12,370 bases of DNA, from positions 1 to 12,370 of the forward strand of contig JACRCS010000743.1 of the NCBI GenBank assembly GCA_016218905.1, written 5' to 3'. The notes beneath the pieces were generated by a model. That model saw nothing but the letters and a program-made list of their open reading frames with translations, had not been told where the DNA came from and searched no databases. Positions within the stretch are counted from its first letter, which is position 1. Each line of letters begins with the position of its first letter. A program made the translations under genes and the position numbers. Of the stretch, positions 1 to 6,948 are shown piece after piece. The DNA comes from Deltaproteobacteria bacterium. GTDB taxonomy: Bacteria; Desulfobacterota_C; Deferrisomatia; Deferrisomatales; JACRMM01.

Positions 1-714
1 GGGAAGCGTGGCGATGACGCCCGAGGTCTCGTTCGCGGCACCCTGGTAGATGTCAGGCGTCCAGAAGTGGAACGGGAAGAGAGCGAGTTTGAAGAAGAAG
101 CCGCCGAGCATCATGGCGAGCCCGAGGATTCCGATGGGCGTGGCCGCGATTCGGGGGAAGTGCTGCAAGAGCTCGTCCACGCGGGTCGTATGGGCTAGAC
201 CGAAGACGTAGCTCATCCCGAAGAGGCTCACGGCGGACGCGACCGCCCCGAAGAGCACGTACTTGATTCCCGCCTCGATCTGGGTGGTGTGCTCGGCCCG
301 TCGCATGGGGACCAGGATGTAGAGGGAGTACGAAGAGAGCTCGAGGGAGATGTAGAGCGTCAGGAGCTCGACACTGCTCGAGAGGAAGGTGAGCCCGAGG
401 ACGCTGATCGTCAGGAAGAGCACGTACTCGGCTTCGTGCGTGGAGTCCACCCCCCGCAGCCCTTCGCCGAAGGCGACGGCGAGAAAAAACCCCAAGGCTA
501 TCTAGAATTTGAAGCTCTGCGAGTAGAGGTCGACCCGGTACGTTCCGCCGAAGAGCTCGCCGGTAGCGCCGAAGCACCAGACCGCCATGACCACGGAGGC
601 CGCGGAGAGCACGAGGGCGGTGCGCCGGGCCGTGCCCGGCCGCGGGTTAGCGAGGCTCACGAAAAAGAGCAGAAGCGCCACCAGCGAGAGGAAGATTTCC
701 TGTGCGAAAGCCAT
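1..714 (-). pseudogene. nuoN: NADH-quinone oxidoreductase subunit N, cut by an in-frame amber codon; 3' end outside window
   Basis: NuoN is one of the antiporter-like, proton-translocating subunits of the complex I membrane arm. The start ATG at 712-714 opens a hydrophobic N-terminus of 70 codons ending in SQSFKF, followed by TAG at 502-504. With that codon ignored, the same frame stays open for 167 more codons to the window edge and is clearly NuoN. It has the TM5 glutamate in ISLELSSYSLY (E125), a lysine in GIKYVLFGAV (K151), the TM7 lysine and proline in FFFKLALFPFHFW (K209), then the TPDIYQGA motif. No frameshift is involved, only one stop codon where homologues usually carry a hydrophobic residue. 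It is either a nonsense mutation (for example TTG to TAG) or a base-call error. The gene lies 98 bp downstream of nuoM, last of the operon part seen here. At least half of a normal 480-500 residue protein is outside the window. Confidence 0.88.
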
Positions 715-726
715 CGTGTCGGTCCT

Positions 727-749
727 CTGTCAGCGGTTCCGCTGTCAGC
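727..749. repeat. Short direct repeat with hairpin in the nuoM-nuoN gap
   Basis: The octamer CTGTCAGC occurs at 727-734 and again at 742-749. The intervening bases make CAGCGG-TT-CCGCTG (731-744), a small hairpin. The same octamer occurs in the nuoD-nuoH gap at 8498-8505. It lies just upstream of the nuoN start and could affect translation or mRNA stability of the distal gene. It may simply be one member of a dispersed intergenic repeat. No U-run follows on the minus strand, so I do not call it a terminator. Confidence 0.5.
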
Positions 750-812
750 TTCGGTTGACTGTCTGCCGCCGGTTCGCGGGCGACGCCGCTTCCAGCCCTC
801 GACTCCGCCGGC

Positions 813-2501
813 TCAGTGAGCGGAAGGCGCGTGCTCGCCAGGCTGGCCTGCGGGCACGGGCGGAGTGACGCCGTGGGCCCCGGGAGCCGCGTGTTCCCCC
901 TCGGGGGTCGGGCCCCCGTGCGTGGGCTCGTGCCCGAAGGTGAGACCGAGAGCGCTCATGAGGCCCGGAAAGTCCCTCGGAATCGCGCTCCGGTCCTGCT
1001 TTTCGACGGTTCCGATCACCTGGGCGATGCTCGCGTCCATGGCGTGGAGGAAGGGCTTCGGTCCGAGCCCGATCCAGAAGACGAAGATCGTCAGGAACGC
1101 GAGGATTCCGAACTCCCGGGCATCCAGGTCGCGCAGGTGTCTGTGCTCCCCGTGGCCGTGTCCGTGCTCCTCGCCGTGACCGTGGTGCCCGCTCGCCTGC
1201 GCCCACACGATCTTTTGGAGGAGGCGGAGCATGTACGCCGCCGCGAGGAGGGCACCGGGCACGGCGAACGCGGCCAGGAGCTTCCAGCGGCTGAAGGCGC
1301 CGATGAGCACGAGGAGCTCACCCACGAAGGAGTTGGTCCCCGGAAAGGCGAGCGACGAGAGGCTGAAGAGCCCGAGGAAGCCGACGTACATCGGCATCAC
1401 GCTTCCCACGGCGGAGTTGTCCGCGATGAGCCTGCTGTGGGTTCGCTCGTAGATGACGCCGACGCAGATAAAGAGGGCGCCCGTCGTGATGCCGTGGTTG
1501 ATCATCTGCAGCAAGGCGCCTTCGATCCCTCGCTGGTTGACGAGAAAGATGCCGAGGGTGACGAAGCCCATGTGGCCCACCGAGGAGTAGGCGATGAGCT
1601 TCTTCATGTCCGTCTGCCCGAGCGCGATGAACCCTCCGTAGAGGATCGAGATCACGGAGCCCCAGAGGAAGACGGGCGCCAGGTAGATGGCCGCCAGCGG
1701 CGTCATCGGAAGGCAGAAGCGCAGAAAGCCGTACGTTCCCATCTTCAGCAGTACGCTCGCCAGGACGACGCTTCCGGCCGTGGGAGCCTCCACGTGCGCC
1801 GCCGGAAGCCACGTGTGGAACGGGAACATCGGGACCTTGATCGCGAAGGCGAGCGCGAAGGCGAGGAACACCCAGAACTGGAAGGCGAACGAGTAGCCGC
1901 GTGCCATGAGGTCGGGAATCGAGAAGGTGCCGGCCGACAGGTAGAGCGCGATGATGGCCACCAGGAGGAGCACGCTTCCGGCGAGGGTGTAGAGGAAGAA
2001 CTTGATGGAAGCGTAGGTGCGGTTCGGTCCTCCCCACACGGCGATGAGGAGGTACATGGGAATCAGCATCGACTCCCAGAAGACGTAGAAGAGCACGAGA
2101 TCGAGCGCGCAGAAGACGCCGATCATCGCCGTCTCCATCACGAGCAGCGCGAAGACGAACTCCTTCACCCGCTTCTCGATGTAGCGCCACGAACAGAGGA
2201 CGCAGAGCGGCAGGATGAGGGTCGTCAGGAGGACGAGCAGGACGCTGATGCCGTCGATCCCGAGCGCGTACCGGATGTCGAGAGCGGGAATCCACTCCCA
2301 GAGTTCTCGGAACTGGAACGCGGGCGTGCCGGTGCGAAAGCCGGTCCAGAGGGGAATGGAGAGCAGGAACTCGACAGTCGTGACCGCGGTCGCCCACGCC
2401 TTCAGCAGGCCGTCTCCCTTGAGGAACAGGGCGACCACCGCCCCCGCCAGCGGGAGGAAGATGAGCACGCTCAGGATCGGATATCCTACGTTCTGGTCCA
2501 T
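813..2501 (-). CDS. nuoM: NADH-quinone oxidoreductase subunit M
   Basis: This 562-residue antiporter-like subunit of the complex I membrane arm carries one proton half-channel pair. Diagnostic residues are present: the TM5 glutamate in VFWESMLIPMY (E143), the TM7 lysine in AFAIKVPMFPFHTWLP (K222), the TM8 lysine in LLKMGTYGF (K253), H336 in the INHGITTGALF helix, and the TM12 glutamate in SFVGELLVLIG (E395), which is typical of NuoM. It is longer than the usual 490-510 residues for two reasons. A His-rich stretch (8 His within residues 439-455) sits in a loop between late helices, and a Gly/Pro/His-rich soluble tail covers about residues 521-562. The start ATG follows a modest purine stretch, 25 nt after the stop of the 584-residue antiporter gene. 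Identity is certain; the role of the His-rich parts is unknown. Confidence 0.97.
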   Translation of the reverse strand: MDQNVGYPILSVLIFLPLAGAVVALFLKGDGLLKAWATAVTTVEFLLSIPLWTGFRTGTPAFQFRELWEWIPALDIRYALGIDGISVLLVLLTTLILPLCVLCSWRYIEKRVKEFVFALLVMETAMIGVFCALDLVLFYVFWESMLIPMYLLIAVWGGPNRTYASIKFFLYTLAGSVLLLVAIIALYLSAGTFSIPDLMARGYSFAFQFWVFLAFALAFAIKVPMFPFHTWLPAAHVEAPTAGSVVLASVLLKMGTYGFLRFCLPMTPLAAIYLAPVFLWGSVISILYGGFIALGQTDMKKLIAYSSVGHMGFVTLGIFLVNQRGIEGALLQMINHGITTGALFICVGVIYERTHSRLIADNSAVGSVMPMYVGFLGLFSLSSLAFPGTNSFVGELLVLIGAFSRWKLLAAFAVPGALLAAAYMLRLLQKIVWAQASGHHGHGEEHGHGHGEHRHLRDLDAREFGILAFLTIFVFWIGLGPKPFLHAMDASIAQVIGTVEKQDRSAIPRDFPGLMSALGLTFGHEPTHGGPTPEGEHAAPGAHGVTPPVPAGQPGEHAPSAH

Positions 2502-2526
2502 GGCTCTCTCTAGGCCGTGTCGCGGA

Positions 2527-4281
2527 TCAGTAGTTGACCACCAGCGCTAGGATCGCGAAGAAGGCCACCACGGCCGCCGCGACGTACTGCTGGAGCCTGC
2601 CCGTCTGGGCGTGGCGCACCTTGTCGCCCACACCTTGCACTCCGTAGGCGAGCCCGTCCACCACGCCGTCGATGACCTTGACGTCGAAGACCGAGCAGAG
2701 CGCCGCCGTCGCGAGGGCAAAGCGCATTCCCGCCCGGCGGTAGAGCTCGCTCACCCACTCGTTGGCGCGCCCGACGGGGTTGCGGGCGAAGGCGACGAAG
2801 GCGAGCGCCCCTTCGCGATAGAACCAATCGAGGTCCAGGTTCACCTTCAACTCCGGGACAAGCTTCTTCCGGAGGAGGAAGAAACCGAGGCCCGTGAAGC
2901 CGAGGAGCTGGATCGTCTCCGAGAAGTGATAGGCGGTGTACGGCTCGTACGTCACCGGGAACGGCAGGAGCTTGTACAGGTAGTGGGGGTACACGCCCAG
3001 GAAGAAGCAGAAGAAGGAGGCGATCCCCATGGCGAGGACCATGTTCCAGGGCGGATCCTTGGCCGGGACGCCGCTGTCCTCGCCGAACCAGATGAAGTAG
3101 GGGAGCTTGATCCCGACGGAGAGGAAGGTTCCGACCGAGGCGAGGAGTAACATCAGCATCAGGACCAGGTGGCCCGCCTCTCCCGCGCCCGCTACCACCA
3201 TGGACTTGCTGACGAAACCGCTCGTGAACGGAAACCCGGAGATCGAGATCCCGCCGATCACCGTGCCGAGCATGGCGAGCGGCATCCGCTTGTAGAGCCC
3301 GCCGAGCTCGTTGAGCCTGCAGGTGCCCGCCATCTCGAGCACCGCGCCGACGCCCATGAAGAGGAGCGCCTTGTAGAGGATGTGCGCGTACGCGTGGGCG
3401 ACGGCGCCGTTGACCGCCATGGCGGTCCCGATCCCGACGCCGCACACCATGTACCCGACCTGGCTCACGATGTGGTACGAGAGGATGCGCCGGCCGTCGT
3501 TTTCGATGATAGCGTACCCGACCCCGTAGAGCGTCATGATGGCCCCGAGGACGGCCAACACCGGGTAGCCGGGGAAGGCCCTGGCGAGCACGTACACGGC
3601 GGTCTTGGTCGTGAAGGCGCACATGAAGGCGCCGCCCATCACCGTCGACTCGGGGTACGCGTCCGGTAGCCACGCGTGGATCGGCGGCACGGCCGCGTTC
3701 AGGGCGAAGCCGATGAGGATCAGGTACGCGGCGAGGTTCGCCTGCTCGAGCGGGATCCGCCCGAAGGCGAAGTTCCCCACGTCCATGTAGCGCAGGAAGA
3801 TCCCGCCCATGAGGATCAGCCCGCCCGCGACGTGGACCAGGAGGTAGCGATAGCCCGCCGCCAGGGACTCGGGTTTCCGCCGCAGCCAGACGAGGCAGGT
3901 CGACGAGAACGCCATCAGCTCCCAGAAGAGGAAGAGCGTCAGGTAGTCTCCGGCGAGCGTGACCCCGAGGGACCCGGCCACATAGAGGAAGGCCGAGACG
4001 TGCTGCCAGCGGTCCTCCACGTGGAGCCCGTAGACGGCCCCGATGATCGCCATCAGGGTGAAGACGTGGAGAAAGACGATCGTCAGCTTGTCGACGACGG
4101 GAGTGAGCCGAAATCCCAGCCACTCGACGCCGGAGTAGGTCCCAGGTTCCATGTAATGGACCTGGAGAAAGGCGATGACGGGGAGCGCTACGAGCGCGAT
4201 CTTGCGGAGGTTCCCCTTCAGCACGGCGGCGAGGGCCGCTCCGAGCACGAAGAGGAGCGAGGGGTGGACGAAGCCCGTCAT
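2527..4281 (-). CDS. NuoL/MrpD-like proton-translocating antiporter subunit (584 aa)
   Basis: This polytopic protein of the Proton_antipo_M superfamily stands where NuoL normally sits, directly before nuoM. The core resembles the group annotated as Na+/H+ antiporter subunit D (COG0651-like). It has the TM5 glutamate in LFLFWELMAF (E121), the TM7 motif NAAVPPIHAWLPDAYPEST, the TM8 lysine in FTTKTAVYVLAR (K226), and TM12 with H296, H300 and K304 (YAHILYKALLF). The usual TM7 lysine is asparagine (N195). The C-terminal 50-60 residues (VIDGVVDGLAYGV, then HAQTGRLQQYV) resemble the end of NuoL, which follows its lateral helix. At 584 residues it is between MrpD (about 490) and NuoL (about 620-650). 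GGAGGAG precedes the ATG and one base separates it from the upstream small gene. I infer a NuoL role in complex I, but an Mrp-like antiporter role is not excluded, so no symbol is given. Confidence 0.9.
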   Translation of the reverse strand: MTGFVHPSLLFVLGAALAAVLKGNLRKIALVALPVIAFLQVHYMEPGTYSGVEWLGFRLTPVVDKLTIVFLHVFTLMAIIGAVYGLHVEDRWQHVSAFLYVAGSLGVTLAGDYLTLFLFWELMAFSSTCLVWLRRKPESLAAGYRYLLVHVAGGLILMGGIFLRYMDVGNFAFGRIPLEQANLAAYLILIGFALNAAVPPIHAWLPDAYPESTVMGGAFMCAFTTKTAVYVLARAFPGYPVLAVLGAIMTLYGVGYAIIENDGRRILSYHIVSQVGYMVCGVGIGTAMAVNGAVAHAYAHILYKALLFMGVGAVLEMAGTCRLNELGGLYKRMPLAMLGTVIGGISISGFPFTSGFVSKSMVVAGAGEAGHLVLMLMLLLASVGTFLSVGIKLPYFIWFGEDSGVPAKDPPWNMVLAMGIASFFCFFLGVYPHYLYKLLPFPVTYEPYTAYHFSETIQLLGFTGLGFFLLRKKLVPELKVNLDLDWFYREGALAFVAFARNPVGRANEWVSELYRRAGMRFALATAALCSVFDVKVIDGVVDGLAYGVQGVGDKVRHAQTGRLQQYVAAAVVAFFAILALVVNY

Positions 4282-4282
4282 G

Positions 4283-4552
4283 TCACTCCTCCCCCCGAGT
4301 CCGGTTCCAGTAGTCCACCGGCTTCATGAGCCAGGCGTGGCCGATGCCCTTCATGAACTTCGCCATCCCCAGAGCGCCCAGGAGGCCGAAGAGCGCCCAG
4401 AAGCCGCGAATCTGGTCGCCGCGGAAGTGGGCTTCGTGGCGCGCCGCGAAGACGTCGAAGAGGACGAAGAGCCCGAGGCCCGAGAAGAAGACCGCGCGCA
4501 GGAGCTGCGGCCGCTCCCGGAGCCAGGTGATCGCGGAGGCGGTGGCGCTCAT
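4283..4552 (-). CDS. Small two-helix membrane protein, complex I/antiporter-associated (89 aa)
   Basis: This protein is uncharacterised. It has a charged N-terminus, a first hydrophobic segment at about residues 19-36 (AVFFSGLGLFVLFDVFA), a short charged loop with H39, H42 and F43 (RHEAHFRGDQ), a second hydrophobic segment at about 50-67 beginning GFWALFGLLGA, and a polar end with KPVDYWNR. From memory, unverified, similar small proteins with an aspartate-histidine loop, a GF-aromatic-A second helix and a terminal P-x-DY-aromatic motif lie next to Mrp/NuoL-type antiporter genes in other bacteria. The ATG overlaps the stop of the 488-residue antiporter gene (ATGA), and its own stop is one base before the 584-residue antiporter gene. 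It is therefore locked between the two. An assembly or linker role for the extra antiporter pair is inference. It is too short for NuoK or MrpC and lacks their conserved glutamates. Confidence 0.85.
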   Translation of the reverse strand: MSATASAITWLRERPQLLRAVFFSGLGLFVLFDVFAARHEAHFRGDQIRGFWALFGLLGALGMAKFMKGIGHAWLMKPVDYWNRTRGEE

Positions 4553-6015
4553 TTGACGACCTCGATGAGCTTCAGGAAGAGATCGGGATAGAACCCGAAG
4601 ACGACCGACAGGACCGACGTGAGGAAGAGAGGCACGACCATGAAGGGGGAGGCTTCCGCGTACCGGAGCGACGCGGCTCCGTTTCTGGGGAAGAAGGCCT
4701 TGACGAAGATCGGGACGAAGTATCCCGCGTTCAGGATCGAGCTCACGAGCAGGACGACCAGGATCCCAGCGCTCTTCAGCTCCATGGCGCCGAGCGCCAG
4801 GAACCACTTGGAGACGAAGCCCGCCACGGGCGGCACGCCGATCATCGAGAGGGAGGCGAGCCCGAAGGCGGCCATGGTGAAGGGCATCTGGTAGCCGATG
4901 CCTTCCATCTGGCTGATCTCGGTCTTCCGGTGGGCGACCATGATCGCCCCGGCGCAGAAGAAGAGGGTGATCTTCGAGAACGCGTGGTTCGGGATGTGGA
5001 TGAGCCCGCCGGCGATCCCGCTGGGCGTGAGGAGCGCCACCCCGAGGACGATGTAGGAGAGCTGACTGATCGTCGAGTAGGCGAGCCGTGCCTTCAGATT
5101 GTCCTTGGTGAGCGCGATGATCGAGCCCGTGAGGATCGTGAAGGCGGCGAGGTAGGCGGTGATGAGCCCGAGGCCCCAGCGGTGGAGCAGGTCCACGCCG
5201 AAGACGTAGAGCATCACGCGGCAGATGGAGAAGACGCCGACCTTGACCACCGCCACGGCGTGCAGGAGCGCGCTCACCGGCGTGGGTGCCACCATCGCGG
5301 AGGGAAGCCAGTTGTGGAGCGGCATGATGGCCGCCTTGGCGTACCCGAAGATCGACATGAAGTAGAGCGTCGTCACCAGCGCCCGGCTCGCCGTGGCGGG
5401 AAAGATCCCGGGGCCGATCGAGCCCGCGAAGTCGAGAGTCCCAGCCGTTACGTAGACGAGGACCATCGCCGGCAGCAGGAGCGCCTTGGAGGTCGTCATC
5501 AGGTACGTGAGGTACTTGCGGCTTCCGTCGTAGGCGTCCGCGTCCTGATGGTGCATGACCAGCGGGTAGGTGAAGATGCTCACCACCTCGTAGAAGAGAT
5601 AGAGGGTGAGCAGGCTTCCCGAGAAGGCGACGCCCACCGCACCGAAGATCGTGGCGGAGTAACAGGTGTAGAAGCGGGTCTGGGCGTGCTCGTTGAGCCC
5701 GCGCATGTACCCGACGCAGTAGAAGCCCGCGAGGATCCAGAGGAAGGAGGAGGTCCCCGCGAAGAGCAGACTCATGCCGTCGACGCGCAGCTTGATCGAG
5801 GCCCCGGGGATCAGTTCGAAGAGGTCGAGGCTGTAGGTCCCGCCCGCGGCGACGTGCGGCAGAAGGGCCAGGACCGCGAGGAACGTGACGCTCGCGCCGA
5901 GGATGGACCACGTCTCCCGCAGGTTCGGCGAGCGGCCCGAGGCCATGTTGAGGATGGCCGTGACCGCCGGCGTCAGGAGGGGGAGGAGGACCAGGGCGGA
6001 CTGGATGTCGTGCAT
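4549..6015 (-). CDS. MrpD-like proton-translocating antiporter subunit (488 aa)
   Basis: This is a second Proton_antipo_M superfamily protein, placed directly after nuoK. All signature residues of an active MrpD/NuoM-type subunit are visible: the TM5 glutamate in LYLFYEVVSIFTYPL (E143), the TM7 lysine in IFGYAKAAIMPLHNWLP (K227), the motif APTPVSALLHAVAVVKVGVF with H252 and the TM8 lysine K258, and TM12 with H344 and K348 (NHAFSKITLFF). Length fits MrpD (about 490). It lacks the C-terminal lateral helix extension of NuoL. The start ATG at 6013-6015 has GAGGAG four bases upstream, overlapping the end of nuoK, and the spacing from the nuoK stop is 8 nt. The ATGA at its end couples it to the 89-residue membrane protein gene. 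Embedded between nuoK and nuoM, it is most likely an extra distal pump subunit of this complex. A free-standing cation/proton antiporter module encoded in the same operon is the alternative. Confidence 0.92.
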   Translation of the reverse strand: MHDIQSALVLLPLLTPAVTAILNMASGRSPNLRETWSILGASVTFLAVLALLPHVAAGGTYSLDLFELIPGASIKLRVDGMSLLFAGTSSFLWILAGFYCVGYMRGLNEHAQTRFYTCYSATIFGAVGVAFSGSLLTLYLFYEVVSIFTYPLVMHHQDADAYDGSRKYLTYLMTTSKALLLPAMVLVYVTAGTLDFAGSIGPGIFPATASRALVTTLYFMSIFGYAKAAIMPLHNWLPSAMVAPTPVSALLHAVAVVKVGVFSICRVMLYVFGVDLLHRWGLGLITAYLAAFTILTGSIIALTKDNLKARLAYSTISQLSYIVLGVALLTPSGIAGGLIHIPNHAFSKITLFFCAGAIMVAHRKTEISQMEGIGYQMPFTMAAFGLASLSMIGVPPVAGFVSKWFLALGAMELKSAGILVVLLVSSILNAGYFVPIFVKAFFPRNGAASLRYAEASPFMVVPLFLTSVLSVVFGFYPDLFLKLIEVVK

Positions 6016-6023
6016 GGCGCTCC

Positions 6024-6356
6024 TCAGTCCCTCAGGCTCGATACTTCGTCGGAGAGGGTGGTCCGGAAGACGCGGTAGACGGCGACGATGATGGAGAGAC
6101 AGATGGCGGCCTCGGCCGCGGCGAGCCCCATGACGAAGAGCGTGAAAGTCTGGCCGACGCTCTTGTCCGGCGCGAGGAAGGTGTTGAAAGCGACGAAGTT
6201 GAGCCCCGCGGCGTTCAGGATGAGCTCGGTGCTGATGAGCATGCTGATGAAGCCGGGCCGGCTGACGAGCCCGTAGAGACCGAGCGCGAAGAGGCAGAGG
6301 GCGAGGACCAGATAGGTCTCCAGATGCCCGAAGAGGGCCGGAACGACCGGCGTCAT
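6024..6356 (-). CDS. nuoK: NADH-quinone oxidoreductase subunit K
   Basis: NuoK is a three-helix membrane subunit (110 residues, normal 100-110) that links the quinone-proximal part of complex I to the antiporter-like subunits. It is homologous to MrpC. The two buried glutamates needed for proton transfer are present: E44 in MLISTELILNAAGLNFVAF and E82 in GLAAAEAAICLSIIVAVYR. The start ATG at 6354-6356 overlaps the nuoJ stop as ATGA and gives the expected MTPVVPALFG N-terminus before the first helix. A longer in-frame reading upstream lies inside nuoJ and is rejected. The gene is followed 8 nt later by the MrpD-like gene rather than directly by nuoL. Confidence 0.97.
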   Translation of the reverse strand: MTPVVPALFGHLETYLVLALCLFALGLYGLVSRPGFISMLISTELILNAAGLNFVAFNTFLAPDKSVGQTFTLFVMGLAAAEAAICLSIIVAVYRVFRTTLSDEVSSLRD

Positions 6357-6910
6357 CGCATCTCCCTCCTGGCGCCGCGGCCGCGCCTGGCCAGCACCAC
6401 CGATCCGGTAATCGCCACCAGGAGCACGACCGAAATGAGCTCGAAGACGAAGGCGTAGCTCGTGAGGAGCTTGGCACCCACGTGGACGATGCTCGCGTCC
6501 ACCCGGACCGCGGGTGCCGGGGTCCAACGGGTGGACAGGGCCGCGCTGCCGAGGACGAGCGCCGAGAAGAGCGCGACCAGGAACCCCGCCCCGATCTTCA
6601 CGGGCAACCGAAGCGGCTGCGCCTCCTGCTCCTGGGGGGTCCGGGCGAGCATGACCGCGAAGGTGATGCTGATGCAGACCGCCCCCACGTAGATGAGGAT
6701 CTGCATGGCCGCGAGGAACTGACTCCCGAGGTAGACGTAGAACCCCGCGACTCCCACGAGTGAGGTGGCGAGCCCGAGCACGGAGTGGATGAGCTTCTTC
6801 GCCCCCACCGCGATCACGCCGCCGAAGAGCGCGAGCACGGCGAAACCGACGAAGGCGATGTCGGCCAGGAGCACGTAGAAGCGCAGACTGGGATCGAATG
6901 AAAAGCTCAT
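6353..6910 (-). CDS. nuoJ: NADH-quinone oxidoreductase subunit J
   Basis: NuoJ is a five-helix membrane subunit of complex I next to NuoK and NuoA. Its third helix carries the conserved pi-bulge region, here ILIYVGAVCISITFAVML (about residues 71-88, YVGAV at 74-78). The C-terminal helix has the usual FELISVVLLVAITGSVVL (156-173), followed by an Arg-rich tail. A polar periplasmic loop lies around 127-142. Length of 185 is normal for bacterial NuoJ. The start ATG at 6908-6910 is preceded by a weak GGGTGA. Between it and the nuoI stop lie 34 nt that form a 13-codon open frame ending in ATGA with this start. The 3' end overlaps nuoK by ATGA. Confidence 0.96.
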   Translation of the reverse strand: MSFSFDPSLRFYVLLADIAFVGFAVLALFGGVIAVGAKKLIHSVLGLATSLVGVAGFYVYLGSQFLAAMQILIYVGAVCISITFAVMLARTPQEQEAQPLRLPVKIGAGFLVALFSALVLGSAALSTRWTPAPAVRVDASIVHVGAKLLTSYAFVFELISVVLLVAITGSVVLARRGRGARREMR

Positions 6911-6948
6911 GGGCGTGTCACCCGTCGGTCGTTGAGAAGGGGCGTCAT
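6907..6948 (-). CDS. Possible 13-codon minicistron bridging nuoI and nuoJ
   Basis: An ATG at 6946-6948 overlaps the nuoI stop (ATGA) and has GGAGGG four bases upstream, inside the end of nuoI. The frame reads MTPLLNDRRVTRP and stops with a TGA that overlaps the nuoJ start (ATGA). It exactly tiles the 34-nt gap, so ribosomes finishing nuoI could be handed on to nuoJ despite the weak nuoJ ribosome binding site. The peptide has no recognisable function. A chance arrangement is possible in so short a frame. It is reported as a coupling element, not as an established protein. Confidence 0.25.
   Translation of the reverse strand: MTPLLNDRRVTRP

Noticed and set aside
502..504. Reassignment of TAG to an amino acid
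   Set aside because: nuoB ends with TAG as a normal stop and no other gene here has an internal TAG, so a nonsense change or base error is simpler.
53..577. A 174-codon minus-strand frame in the nuoN region
   Set aside because: It is out of frame with nuoN and Arg-rich; the frame interrupted by TAG at 502-504 carries all NuoN motifs.
731..744. Rho-independent terminator between nuoM and nuoN
   Set aside because: The stem is only 6 bp with a two-base loop and no U-run follows on the minus strand.
816..2513. A 565-codon plus-strand open frame antisense to nuoM
   Set aside because: It mirrors nuoM almost exactly, has an Arg/Glu/His-dominated composition typical of the reverse of a GC-rich membrane protein gene, and shows no domain. 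Similar antisense frames over the other nuo genes are rejected for the same reason.
2510..4123. Long minus-strand frames overlapping the 584-aa and 488-aa antiporter genes in another frame
   Set aside because: Arg/Pro/Gly-rich sequence without motifs, a consequence of GC-rich third positions. The antiporter frames carry clear family residues.
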